Source of the DNA: Echiichthys vipera
Lineage: Eukaryota > Chordata > Actinopteri > Perciformes > Trachinidae
Reading direction: 5' to 3'
Assembly: GCA_963691815.1 (NCBI GenBank)
Contig: OY829657.1
Coordinates: 31,299,866-31,363,865, forward strand
DNA: 64,000 nucleotides
The notes under the pieces were generated by a model that saw only the letters and a program-made list of their open reading frames with translations, was not told the origin of the DNA and searched no databases. This document shows, in pieces, positions 47,701 through 61,800 of the stretch; the first letter of the stretch is position 1; every line of letters begins with the position of its first letter. Made by a program: the position numbers and the translations under genes.

Positions 47701-50700
47701 AAGCTTCTAAACCGAAGTTACAGTCTCTTCCATGCGAACGTGGTTTTAAGCGTTTCAGAGCCTGAAAAGGCTGTAAATGAGGTTTTGAAGCGTTTAACAG
47801 CTTCTAAAGGCTGGAAATGACATTTCATGTGTAAATAAGCCAAATGCAATAGAAAAGTGAAATCAACCACATATTATTCATCGTTACGCTGCCTCGCACA
47901 TATATTACTGTGAGATTTGTATTGGAAAGCTTCTAAACTGAAGTTACAGTCTCTTCCATGCGAACATAGTTTTAAGCGTTTCAGAGCCTGGAAAGGCTGT
48001 AAATGAGGTTTTGAAACGTTTAACAGCTTCTCAACGCTGGAAATGACATTTCATGTGTAAATAGGCCAAATGCAATAGAAAAGTGAAATCAACCACATAT
48101 TATTCATCGCTAGGCTGCCTCGCACATATATTACTGTGAGATTTGTATTGGAAAGCTTCTAAACTGAAGTTACAGTCTCTTCCATGCGAACATAGTTTTA
48201 AGCGTTTCAGAGCCTGGAAAGGCTGTAAATGAGGTTTTGAAGTGTTTAACCGCTTCTCAAGGCTGGAAATGACATTTCATGTGTAAATAGGCCAAATGCA
48301 ATAGAAAAGTGAAATCAACCACATATTATTCATTGCTAGGCTGCCTCGCACATATATTACTGTGAAATTTGTATTGGAAAGCTTCTAAACCGAAGTAACA
48401 GTCTCTTCCATGCGAACGTGGTTTAAAGCGTTTCAGAGCCTGAAAAGGCTGTAAATGAGGTTTTGAAGCGTTTAACAGCTTCTCAAGGCTGGAAATGACC
48501 TTTCCTGTGTAAACAGGCCAAATGCAATAGAAAAGTTAAATCAACCACATATTATTCATCGTTAGGCTGCCTCGCACATATATTACTGTGAGATTTGTAT
48601 TGGAAAGCTTCTAAACCAAAGTTACAGTCTCTTCCATGCGAACGTGGTTTTAAGTGTTTCAGAGCCTGAAAAAGCTGTAAATGAGGTTTCGAAGCGTTTA
48701 ACAGCTTCTAAAGGCTGGAAATGACATTTCATGTTTAAATAAGCCAAATGCAATAGAAAAGTGAAATCAACCACATATTATTCATCGTTACGCTGCCTCG
48801 CACATATATTACTGTGAGATTTGTATTGGAAAGCTTCTAAACCGAAGTTACAGTCTCTTCCATGCGAAAGTGGTTTTAAGCGTTTCAGAGCCTGGAAAGG
48901 CTGTAAATTAGGTTTTGAAACGTTTAACAGCTTCTCAAGGCTGGAAATGACATTTCATGTGTAAATAGGCCAAATGCAATAGAAAAGTGAAATCAACCAC
49001 ATATTATTCATCGCTAGGCTGCCTCGCACATATATTACTGTGAGATTTGTATTGGAAAGCTTCTAAACTGAAGTTACAGTCTCTTCCATGCGAACATAGT
49101 TTTAAGCGTTTCAGAGCCTTGAAAGGCTGTAAATGAGGTTTTGAAGTGTTTAACCGCTTCTCAAGGCTGGAAATAATATTCCATGTGTTAATAGGCCAAA
49201 TGCAATAGAAAAGTAAAATCAACCACATATTATTTATCGTTAGGCTGCCTCGCACATATAGTACTGTGATATTTGAATTCGAAAGCTTCTAAACCGAAGT
49301 TAGAGTCTCTTCTATGCGAACATGGTTTTAAGCTTTTCAGAGCCTGGAAAGGCTGTAAATGAGGTTTTGAAGCGTTTAACCGCTTCTCAAGGCTGGAAAT
49401 GACATTTCATGTGTAAATAGGCCAAATGCAATAGAAAAGTGAAATAACCACATATTATTTATCGTTAGGCTGCCTCGCACATATATTACTGTGATATTTG
49501 TATTCGAAAGCTTCTAAACCGAAGTTACAGTCTCTTCCATGCGAACGTGGTTTTAAGCGTTTCAGAGCCTAAAAAGGCTGTGAATGAGGTTTTGAAGCGT
49601 TTAACCGCTTCTCAAGGCCGGAAATGACATTTCATGTGTAAATAGGCCAAATGCAATAGAAAAGTGAAATTAACCACATATTATTTATCGTTAGGCTGCC
49701 TCGCACATATATTACTGTGACGTTTGTATTGGAAAGCTTCTAAACCGAGGTTACAGTCTCTTCCATGCGAACATGGTTTAAAACGTTTTAGAGCCTGAAA
49801 AGGCTGTAAATGAGGTTTTGAAGCGTTTAACAGCTTCTCAAGGCTGGAAATGAAATTTCACGTGTAAATAGGCCAAATGCAATAGAAAAGTGAAATCAAC
49901 CACATATTATTTATCGTTAGGCTGCCTCGCACATATATAACTGCGATATTTGTATTGGAAAGCTTCTAAACCGAAGTTACAGTGTCTTCCATGCGAACGT
50001 GGTTTTAAGCGTTTCAGAGCCTGAAAAGGCTGTAAATGAGGTTTTGAAGCGTTTAACAGCTTCTCAAGGCTGGAAATGACATTTCATGTGTAAATAGGCC
50101 AAATGCAATAGAAAAGTGAAATCAACCACATATTATCCATCGTTAGGCTGCCTCGCATATATATTACTGTGATATTTGTATTGGAAAGCTTCTAAACCGA
50201 AGTCAGAGTCTCTTCCATGCGAACATGGTTTAAAACGTTTCAGAGCCTGAAAAGGCTGTAAATGACGTTTTGAAGCGTTTAACAGCTTCTTAAAGCTGGA
50301 AATGACATTTCATGTGTAAATAGGCCAAATGCAATAGAAAAGTGAAATCAACCACATATTATTCATCGTTAGGCTGCTTTGCACATATATTACTGTGAAA
50401 TTTGTATTGGAAAGCTTATAATCCCAATTTACAGTCTCTTCCTTGTGAATGTGGTTTTAAGCGTTTCAGAGCCTGAAAAGGCTGTAAATTACGTTTTGAA
50501 GCGTTTAACAGCTTCTCAAGGCTGGAAATGACATTTCATGTGTAAATAGGCCAAATGCAATAGAAAAGTGAAATCAACCACATATTATCCATCGTTAGGC
50601 TGCCTCGCACATATATTACTGTGATATTTGTATTGGAAAGCTTCTAAACCGAAGTCAGAGTCTCTTCCATGCGAATATGGTTGTAAGCGTTTCAGAGTCT

Positions 50701-52880
50701 GAAAAGGCTGTAAATGAGGTTTTGAAACGTTTAACAGCTTCTCAAGGTGGAAATGACATTTCATGTGTAAATAGGCCAAATGCAATATAAAAGTAAAATC
50801 AACCACATATTATTCATCGCTAGGCTGCCTCGCACATATAATACTATGAGATTTGTCATGAAAAGCTTCTCAACCGAAGTTACAGTCCCTTCCATGCGAA
50901 CATGGTTTTAAGCGTTTCAGAGCCTGAAAAGGCTGTAAATGAGGTTTTGAAGCGTTTAACAGCTTCTCAAGGCTAGAATTGACATTTCATGTGTAAATAG
51001 GCCAAATGCAATATAAAAGTAAAATCAACCACTTATTATTTATCGTTAGGCTGCCTCGCACATATATTACTGTGATATTTGTATTGGAAAGCTTCTAAAC
51101 CGAAGTTAGAGTCTCTTCCATGCGAACATGGTTTTAAGCGTTTCAGAGCCTGAAAAGGCTGTAAATGAGGTTTTGAAGTGTTTAACCGCTTCTCAAGGCT
51201 GGAAATGATATTTCATGTGTTAATAGGCCAAATGCAATAGAAAAGTGAAATCAACCATATATTATTCATCGCTAGGCTGCCTCGCACATATAATACTGTG
51301 AGATTTGTCTTGAAAAACTTCTAAACCGAAGTTACAGTCCCTTCCATGCGAACATGGTTTTAAGCGTTTTAGAGCCTGGAAAGGCTGTAAATGAGGTTTT
51401 GAAGCGTTTAACCGCTTCTCAAGGCTGGAAATGACATTTCATGTGTTAATAGGCCAAATGCAATAGAAAAGTGAAATCAACCACATTTTATTCATCGCTA
51501 GGCTGCCTCGCACATATATTACTGTGAGATTTGTATTGGAAAGCTTCTAAATCGAAGTTACAGTCTCTTCCATAGGAACGTGGTTTTAAGCGTTTCGGAG
51601 TCTCTAAAGGCTGTAAATGAGGTTTTTAAGCATTTAACAGCTTCTAAAGGCTGGAAATGACATTTCATGTGTAAATAGGCCGAATGCAATAGAAAAGTAA
51701 AATCAACCACGTATTATTTTTCGTTAGGCTGCCACGCACATATATTACTCTGAGATTTGTATTGGAAAGCTTCTAAACTGAAGTTACAGTGTCTTCCATG
51801 CAAACGTGGTTTTAAGCGTTCCATAGCCTGAAAAGGCTGTAAATGAGGTTTTGAAGCGTTTAACAGCTTCTTAAGGCTGGAAATGACATTTATTGTGTAA
51901 ATAGGCCAAATGCAATAGAAAAGTGAAATCAACCACATATTACCCATCGTTAGGCTGATTCGCACATATATTACTGTGAAATTTGTATTGGAAAGCTTCT
52001 AAACCCAAGTTACAGTCTCTTCCTTGCGAACATGGTTTTAAGCGTTTCAGAGCCTGAAAAGGCTGTGAATGAGATTTTGAAGCGTTTAACAGCTTCTCAA
52101 GGCTTGAAATGACATTTCATGTGTAAATAGGCCAAATGCAATAGAAAAGTGAAATCAACCCCATATTATTTATCGTTAGGCTGCCTCGCACATATATTAC
52201 TGTGAAATTTGTATTGGAAAGCTTCTAAACCCAAGTTACAGTCTCTTCCTTGCGAACGTGGTTTTAAGCGTTTTAGAGCCTGAAAAGGCTGTAAATGACG
52301 TTTTGAAGCATTTAAAGGCTTCTCAAGGCTGGAAATTACATTTCATGTGTAAATAGGCCAAATGCAATAGAAAAGTGAAATCAACCACATATTATTCATC
52401 GTTATGCTGCCTCACACATATATTACTGAAAGATTTGTATTGGAAAGCTTCTCAACTGAATTTACAGTCTCTTCCATGCGATCATGGTTTTAAGCGTTTC
52501 AGAGCCTGAAAAGGCTGTAAATGAGTGTTTTGAAGCATTTAACGGCTTCTCAAGGCTGGAAATGACATTTCATGTGTAAATAGGCCAAATGCAATAGAAA
52601 AGTGAAATCAACACCATATTATTTATCGTTAGGCTGCCTCGCACATATATTACTGTGAGATTTGTATTGGAAAGCTTCTAAACTGAAGTTACAGTCTCTT
52701 CCATGCGAACATGGTTTTAAGCGTTTCAGAGCCTGGAAAGACTGTAAATGAGGTTTTGAAGCGTTTAACCGCTTCTCAATGCTGGAAATGACTATTCATG
52801 TGTTAATAGGCCAAATGCAATAGAAAAGTGAAATCAACCACATATTATTCATCGCTAGGCTGCCTCGCACATATATTACT

Positions 52881-55800
52881 GTGAGATTTGTATTGAAAAG
52901 CTTCTAAACCGAAGTTACAGTCTCTTCCATGCGACAGGATTTTAAGCGTTTAAGAGCCTGAAAAGGCTGTAAATGAGGTTTTGAAGCGTTTAACAGCTTC
53001 TCAAGGCTGGAAATGACATTTTATGTGTAAACTGGCCAAATGCGATAGAAAAGTTAAATCAACAACATATTATTCATCGTTAGGCTGCCTCGCACATATA
53101 TTACTGTGAGATTTGTATTGGAAAGCTTCTGAACCAAATTTACAGTCTCTTCCATGCAAATGTGGTTTTAAGCGTTTCAGAGCCTGAAAAGGCTGTAAAT
53201 GAGTGTTTTAAAGCGTTTAACAGCTTCTCAAGGCTGGAAATGACATTTCATGTGTAAAAAGGCCAAATGCAATAGAAAAGTGAAATCAACACCAAATTAT
53301 TAATCGTTAGGCTGCCTCGCACATATATTACTGTGAGATTTGTATTGGAAAGCTTCTAAACTGAAGTTACAGTGTCTTCCATGCGAACGTGGTTTTAAGC
53401 GTTTCAGAGCCTGAAAAGGCTGTAAATGACGTTTTGAAGCGTTTAACAGCTTCTTAAGGCTGGAAATGACATTTCATGTGTAAATAGGCCAAATGCAATA
53501 GAAAAGTGAAATCAACCACATATTATCCATCGCTAGGCTGCCTTGTACATATATTACTGTGATATTTGTATTGGAAAGCTTCTAAAACTAAGTTACAGTC
53601 TCTTCCATGCGACAGGATTTTAAGCGTTTAAGAGCCTGAAAAGGCTGTAAATGAGGTTTTGAAGCGTTTAACAGCTTCTCAAGGCTGGAAATGACATTTT
53701 ATGTGTAAACTGGCCAAATGCGATAGAAAAGTTAAATCAACAACATATTATTCATCGTTAGGCTGCCTCGCACATATGTTACTGTGAGATTTGTATTGGA
53801 AAGCTTCTGAACCAAATTTACAGTCTCTTCCATGCAAATGTGGTTTTAAGCGTTTCAGAGCCTGAAAAGGCTGTAAATGAGTGTTTTAAAGCGTTTAACA
53901 GCTTCTCAAGGCTGGAAATGACATTTCATGTGTAAAAAGGCCAAATGCAATAGAAAAGTGAAATCAACACCAAATTATTTATCGTTAGGCTGCCTCGCAC
54001 ATATATTAGTGAGATTTGTATTGGAAAGCTTCTAAACTGAAGTTACAGTGTCTTCCATGCGAACGTGGTTTTAAGCGTTTCAGAGCCTGAAAAGGCTGTA
54101 AATGACGTTTTGAAGCGTTTAACAGCTTCTTAAGGCTGGAAATGACATTTCATGTGTAAATAGGCCAAATGCAATAGAAAAGTGAAATCAACCACATATT
54201 ATCCATCGTTAGGCTGCCTCGTACATATATTACTGTGATATTTGTATTGGAAAGCTTCTAAAACGAAGTCAGAGTCTCTTCCATGCGAACATGGTTTTAA
54301 GCGTTTCAGAGCCTGGAAAGACTGTAAATGAAGTTTTGAAACGTTTAACCGCTTCTCAAGGCTGGAAATGACTATTCATGTGTTAATAGGCCAAATGCAA
54401 TAGAAAAGTGAAATCAACCACATATTATTCATCGCTAGGCTGCCTCGCACATATATTAATGTGAGATTTGTATTGAAAAGCTTCTAAACCGAAGTTACAG
54501 TGTCTTCCATGCGAACGTGGTTTTAAGCGTTTCAGAGCCTGAAAAGGCTGTAAATGACGTTTTGAAGCGTTTAACAGCTTCTTAAGGCTGGAAATGACAT
54601 TTCATGTGTAAATAAGCCAAATGCAATAGAAAAGTGAAATCAACCACATATTATCCATCGTTAGGCTGCCTCGTACATATATTACTGTGATATTTGTATT
54701 GGAAAGCTTCTAAAACGAAGTCAGAGTCTCTTCCATGCGAACATGGTTTTAAGCGTTTCAGAGCCTGGAAAGACTGTAAATGACGTTTTGAAGCGTTTAA
54801 CCGCTTCTCAATGCTGGAAATGACTATTCATGTGTTAATAGGCCAAATGCAATAGAAAAGTGAAATCAACCACATATTATTCATCGCTAGGCTGCCTCGC
54901 ACATATATTACTGTGAGATTTGTATTGAAAAGCTTCTAAACCGAAGTTACAGTCTCTTCCATGCGACAGGATTTTAAGCGTTTAAGAGCCTGAAAAGGCT
55001 GTAAATGAGGTTTTGAAGCGTTTAACAGCTTCTCAAGGCTGGAAATGACATTTTATGTGTAAACTGGCCAAATGCGATAGAAAAGTTAAATCAACAACAT
55101 ATTATTCATCGTTAGGCTGCCTCGCACATATATTACTGTGAGATTTGTATTGGAAAGCTTCTGAACCAAATTTACAGTCTCTTCCATGCAAATGTGGTTT
55201 TAAGCGTTTCAGAGCCTGAAAAGGCTGTAAATGAGTGTTTTAAAGCGTTTAACAGCTTCTCAAGGCTGGAAATGACATTTCATGTGTAAAAAGGCCAAAT
55301 GCAATAGAAAAGTGAAATCAACACCAAATTATTTATCGTTAGGCTGCCTCGCACATATATAACTGTGAGATTTGTATTGGAAAGCTTCTAAACTGAAGTT
55401 ACAGTGTCTTCCATGCGAACGTGGTTTTAAGCGTTTCAGAGCCTGAAAAGGCTGTAAATGACGTTTTGAAGCGTTAAACAGCTTCTTAAGGCTGGAAATG
55501 ACATTTCATGTGTAAATAGGCCAAATGCAATAGAAAAGTGAAATCAACCACATATTATCCATCGTTAGGCTGCCTCGTACATATATTACTGTGATATTTG
55601 TATTGGAAAGCTTCTAAAACGAAGTCAGAGTCTCTTCCATGCGAACATGGTTTTAAGCGTTTCAGAGCCTGGAGAGACTGTAAATGAGGTTTTGAAACGT
55701 TTAACCGCTTCTCAAGGCTGGAAATGACTATTCATGTGTTAATAGGCCAAATGCAATAGAAAAGTGAAATCAACCACATATTATTCATCGCTAGGCTGCC

Positions 55801-58800
55801 TCGCACATATATTAATGTGAGATTTGTATTGAAAAGCTTCTAAACCGAAGTTACAGTCTCTTCCATGCGACAGGATTTTAAGCGTTTAAGAGCCTGAAAA
55901 GGCTGTAAATGAGGTTTTGAAGCGTTTAACAGCTTCTCAAGGCTGGAAATGACATTTTATGTGTAAACTGGCCAAATGCGATAGAAAAGTTAAATCAACA
56001 ACATATTATTCATCGTTAGGCTGCCTCGCACATATATTACTGTGAGATTTGTATTGGAAAGCTTCTGAACCAAATTTACAGTCTCTTCCATGCAAATGTG
56101 GTTTTAAGCGTTTCAGAGCCTGAAAAGGCTGTAAATGAGTGTTTTAAAGCGTTTAACAGCTTCTCAAGGCTGGAAATGACATTTCATGTGTAAAAAGGCC
56201 AAATGCAATAGAAAAGTGAAATCAACACCAAATTATTTATCGTTAGGCTGCCTCGCACATATATTACTGTGAGATTTGTATTGGAAAGCTTCTAAACTGA
56301 AGTTACAGTGTCTTCCATGCGAACGTGGTTTTAAGCGTTTCAGAGCCTGAAAAGGCTGTAAATGACGTTTTGAAGCGTTAAACAGCTTCTTAAGGCTGGA
56401 AATGACATTTCATGTGTAAATAGGCCAAATGCAATAGAAAAGTGAAATCAACCACATATTATCCATCGTTAGGCTGCCTCGTACATATATTACTGTGATA
56501 TTTGTATTGGAAAGCTTCTAAAACGAAGTCAGAGTCTCTTCCATGCGAACATGGTTTTAAGCGTTTCAGAGCCTGGAAAGACTGTAAATGAGGTTTTGAA
56601 ACGTTTAACAGCTTCTTAAGGCTGGAAATGACATTTCATGTGTTAATAGGCCAAATGCAATAGAAAAGTGAAATCAACCACATATTATTCATCGCTAGGC
56701 TGCCTCACACATATAATACTGTGAGATTTGTCTTGAAAAGCTTCTAAACCGAAGTTACAGTCCCTTCCATGCGAACATGGTTTTAAGCGTTTCAGAGCCT
56801 GGAAAGGCTGTAAATGAGGTTTTGAAGCGTTTAACCGCTTCTCAAGGCTGGAAATGACATTTCATGTGTTAATAGGCCAAATGCAATAGAAAAGTGAAAT
56901 CAACCACATTTTATTCATCGCTAGGCTGCCTCGCACATATATTACTGTGAGATTTGTATTGGAAAGCTTCTAAATCGAAGTTACAGTCTCTTCCATAGGA
57001 ACGTGGTTTTAAGCGTTTCGGAGTCTCTAAAGGCTGTAAATGAGGTTTTTAAGCATTTAACAGCTTCTAAAGGCTGGAAATGACATTTCATGTGTAAATA
57101 GGCCAAATGCAATAGAAAAGTAAAATCAACCACGTATTATTTTTCGTTAGGCTGCCACGCACATATATTACTCTGAGATTTGTATTGGAAAGCTTCTAAA
57201 CTGAAGTTACAGTGTCTTCCATGCGAACGTGGTTTTAAGCGTTTCATAGCCTGAAAAGGCTGTAAATGAGGTTTTGAAGCGTTTAACAGCTTCTTAAGGC
57301 TGGAAATGACATTTATTGTGTAAATAGGCCAAATGCAATAGAAAAGTGAAATCAACCACATATTACCCATCGTTAGGCTGATTCGCACATATATTACTGT
57401 GAAATTTGTATTGGAAAGCTTCTAAACCCAAGTTACAGTCTCTTCCTTGCAAACATGGTTTTAAGCGTTTCAGAGCCTGAAAAGGCTGTGAATGAGGTTT
57501 TGAAGCGTTTAACAGCTTCTCAAGGCTTGAAATGACATTTCATGTGTAAATAGGCCAAATGCAATAGAAAAGTGAAATCAACCACATATTATCCATCGTT
57601 AGGCTGCCTCGTACATATATTACTGTGATATTTGTATTGGAAAGCTTCTAAAACGAAGTCAGAGTCTCTTCCATGCGAACATGGTTTTAAGCGTTTCAGA
57701 GCCTGGAAAGACTGTAAATGAAGTTTTGAAACGTTTAACCGCTTCTCAAGGCTGGAAATGACTATTCATGTGTTAATAGGCCAAATGCAATAGAAAAGTG
57801 AAATCAACCACATATTATTCATCGCTAGGCTGCCTTGCACATATATTAATGTGAGATTTGTATTGAAAAGCTTCTAAACCGAAGTTACAGTGTCTTCCAT
57901 GCGAACGTGGTTTTAAGCGTTTCAGAGCCTGAAAAGGCTGTAAATGACGTTTTGAAGCGTTTAACAGCTTCTTAAGGCTGGAAATGACATTTCATGTTTA
58001 AATAAGCCAAATGCAATAGAAAAGTGAAATCAACCACATATTATCCATCGTTAGGCTGCCTCGTACATATATTACTGTGATATTTGTATTGGAAAGCTTC
58101 TAAATCGAAGTTACAGTCTCTTCCATAGGAACGTGGTTTTAAGCGTTTCGGAGTCTCTAAAGGCTGTAAATGAGGTTTTTAAGCATTTAACAGCTTCTAA
58201 AGGCTGGAAATGACATTTCATGTGTAAATAGGCCAAATGCAATAGAAAAGTAAAATCAACCACGTATTATTTTTCGTTAGGCTGCCACGCACATATATTA
58301 CTCTGAGATTTGTATTGGAAAGCTTCTAAACTGAAGTTACAGTGTCTTCCATGCGAACGTGGTTTTAAGCGTTTCATAGCCTGAAAAGGCTGTAAATGAG
58401 GTTTTGAAGCGTTTAACAGCTTCTTAAGGCTGGAAATGACATTTATTGTGTAAATAGGCCAAATGCAATAGAAAAGTGAAATCAACCACATATTACCCAT
58501 CGTTAGGCTGATTCGCACATATATTACTGTGAAATTTGTATTGGAAAGCTTCTAAACCCAAGTTACAGTCTCTTCCTTGCGAACATGGTTTTAAGCGTTT
58601 CAGAGCCTGAAAAGGCTGTGAATGAGGTTTTGAAGCGTTTAACAGCTTCTCAAGGCTTGAAATGACATTTCATGTGTAAATAGGCCAAATGCAATAGAAA
58701 AGTGAAATCAACCACATATTATCCATCGTTAGGCTGCCTCGTACATATATTACTGTGATATTTGTATTGGAAAGCTTCTAAAACGAAGTCAGAGTCTCTT

Positions 58801-61800
58801 CCATGCGAACATGGTTTTAAGCGTTTCAGAGCCTGGAAAGACTGTAAATGAAGTTTTGAAACGTTTAACCGCTTCTCAAGGCTGGAAATGACTATTCATG
58901 TGTTAATAGGCCAAATGCAATAGAAAAGTGAAATCAACCACATATTATTCATCGCTAGGCTGCCTTGTACATATATTAATGTGAGATTTGTATTGAAAAG
59001 CTTCTAAACCGAAGTTACAGTGTCTTCCATGCGAACGTGGTTTTAAGCGTTTCAGAGCCTGAAAAGGCTGTAAATGACGTTTTGAAGCGTTTAACAGCTT
59101 CTTAAGGCTGGAAATGACATTTCATGTTTAAATAAGCCAAATGCAATAGAAAAGTGAAATCAACCACATATTATCCATCGTTAGGCTGCCTCGTACATAT
59201 ATTACTGTGATATTTGTATTGGAAAGCTTCTAAAACGAAGTCAGAGTCTCTTCCATGCGAACATGGTTTTAAGCGTTTCAGAGCCTGGAAAGACTGTAAA
59301 TGACGTTTTGAAGCGTTTAACCGCTTCTCAATGCTGGAAATGACTATTCATGTGTTAATAGGCCAAATGCAATAGAAAAGTGAAATCAACCACATATTAT
59401 TCATCGCTAGGCTGCCTCGCACATATATTACTGTGAGATTTGTATTGAAAAGCTTCTAAACCGAAGTTACAGTCTCTTCCATGCGACAGGATTTTAAGCG
59501 TTTAAGAGCCTGAAAAGGCTGTAAATGAGGTTTTGAAGCGTTTAACAGCTTCTCAAGGCTGGAAATGACATTTTATGTGTAAACTGGCCAAATGCGATAG
59601 AAAAGTTAAATCAACAACATATTATTCATCGTTAGGCTGCCTCGCACATATATTACTGTGAGATTTGTATTGGAAAGCTTCTGAACCAAATTTACAGTCT
59701 CTTCCATGCAAATGTGGTTTTAAGCGTTTTAGAGCCTGAAAAGGCTGTAAATGAGTGTTTTAAAGCGTTTAACAGCTTCTCAAGGCTGGAAATGACATTT
59801 CATGTGTAAAAAGGCCAAATGCAATAGAAAAGTGAAATCAACACCAAATTATTTATCGTTAGGCTGCCTCGCACATATATTACTGTGAGATTTGTATTGG
59901 AAAGCTTCTAAACTGAAGTTACAGTGTCTTCCATGCAAACGTGGTTTTAAGCGTTTCAGATCCTGAAAAGGCTGTAAATGACGTTTTGAAGCGTTTAACA
60001 GCTTCTTAAGGCTGGAAATGACATTTCATGTGTAAATAGGCCAAATGCAATAGAAAAGTGAAATCAACCACATATTATCCATCGTTAGGCTGCCTCGTAC
60101 ATATATTACTGTGATATTTGTATTGGAAAGCTTCTAAAACGAAGTCAGAGTCTCTTCCATGCGAACATGGTTTTAAGCGTTTCAGAGCCTGGAAAGACTG
60201 TAAATGAGGTTTTGAAACGTTTAACCGCTTCTCAAGGCTGGAAATGACTATTCATGTGTTAATAGGCCAAATGCAATAGAAAAGTGAAATCAACCACATA
60301 TTATTCATCGCTAGGCTGCCTCGCACATATATTAATGTGAGATTTGTATTGAAAAGCTTCTAAACCCAAGTTACAGTCTCTTCCATGCGACAGGGTTTTA
60401 AGCGTTTAAGAGCCTGAAAAGGCTGTAAATGAGGTTTTGAAGCGTTTAACAGCTTCTCAAGGCTGGAAATGACATTTCATGTGTAAACAGGCCAAATGCA
60501 ATAGAAAAGTTAAATCAACAACATATTATTCATCGTTAGGCTGCCTGGCACATATATTACTGTGAGATTTGTATTGGAAAGCTTCTGAACCAAATTTACA
60601 GTCTCTTCCATGCAAACGTGGTTTTAAGCGTTTCAGAGCCTGAAAAGGCTGTAAATGAGTGTTTTGAAGCATTTAACGGCTTCTCAAGGCTGGAAATGAC
60701 ATTTCATGTGTAAATAGGCCAAATGCAATAGAAAAGTGAAATCAACACCATATTATTTATCGTTAGGCTGCCTCGCACATATATTACTGTGAGATTTGTA
60801 TTGGAAAGCTTCTAAACTGAAGTTAAAGTGTCTTCCATGCGAACGTGGTTTTAAGCGTTTCAGAGCCTGAAAAGGCTGTAAATGACGTTTTGAAGCGTTT
60901 AACAGCTTCTTAAGGCTGGAAATGACATTTCATGTGTAAATAAGCCAAATGCAATAGAAAAGTGAAATCAACCACATATTATCCATCGTTAGGCTGCCTC
61001 GTACATATATTACTGTGATATTTGTATTGGAAAGCTTCTAAAACGAAGTCAGAGTCTCTTCCATGCGAACATGGTTTTAAGCGTTTCAGAGCCTGGAAAG
61101 ACTGTAAATGACGTTTTGAAGCGTTTAACCGCTTCTCAATGCTGGAAATGACTATTCATGTGTTAATAGGCCAAATGCAATAGAAAAGTGAAATCAACCA
61201 CATATTATTCATCGCTAGGCTGCCTCGCACATATATTACTGTGAGATTTGTATTGAAAAGCTTCTAAACCGAAGTTACAGTCTCTTCCATGCGACAGGAT
61301 TTTAAGCGTTTAAGAGCCTGAAAAGGCTGTAAATGAGGTTTTGAAGCGTTTAACAGCTTCTCAAGGCTGGAAATGACATTTTATGTGTAAACTGGCCAAA
61401 TGCGATAGAAAAGTTAAATCAACAACATATTATTCATCGTTAGGCTGCCTCGCACATATATTACTGTGAGATTTGTATTGGAAAGCTTCTGAACCAAATT
61501 TACAGTCTCTTCCATGCAAATGTGGTTTTAAGCGTTTCAGAGCCTGAAAAGGCTGTAAATGAGTGTTTTAAAGCGTTTAACAGCTTCTCAAGGCTGGAAA
61601 TGACATTTCATGTGTAAAAAGGCCAAATGCAATAGAAAAGTGAAATCAACACCAAATTATTTATCGTTAGGCTGCCTCGCACATATATTACTGTGAGATT
61701 TGTATTGGAAAGCTTCTAAACTGAAGTTACAGTGTCTTCCATGCGAACGTGGTTTTAAGCGTTCAGAGCCTGAAAAGGCTGTAAATGACGTTTTGAAGCG

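Larger units (their letters stand above)
26561..52880 (-). repeat. Satellite array, block B (226-bp monomers)
   Basis: About 116 monomers with the consensus landmarks gaaagcttctaaaccgaag, cttccatgcgaacgtgg, gcctgaaaaggctg, acatttcatgtgtaaatagg and cacatatattactg. Spacing is 226 bp with rare 1-3 bp changes (for example an added at near 39083). No mobile element or non-satellite sequence was seen. Groups of monomers recur at whole multiples of 226 bp. An 83-codon minus-strand open frame recurs because some monomer pairs lack stops; I do not consider it coding. Confidence 0.96.

Noticed and set aside
25527..58518. Recurring 73-83 codon minus-strand open frames in the satellite (MRGSLxMNN...-like)
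   Set aside because: They are longer than one monomer, recur only where a monomer pair lacks stops, and their differences follow satellite variation. With a 226-bp unit the frame shifts every monomer. No codon-type conservation is evident.
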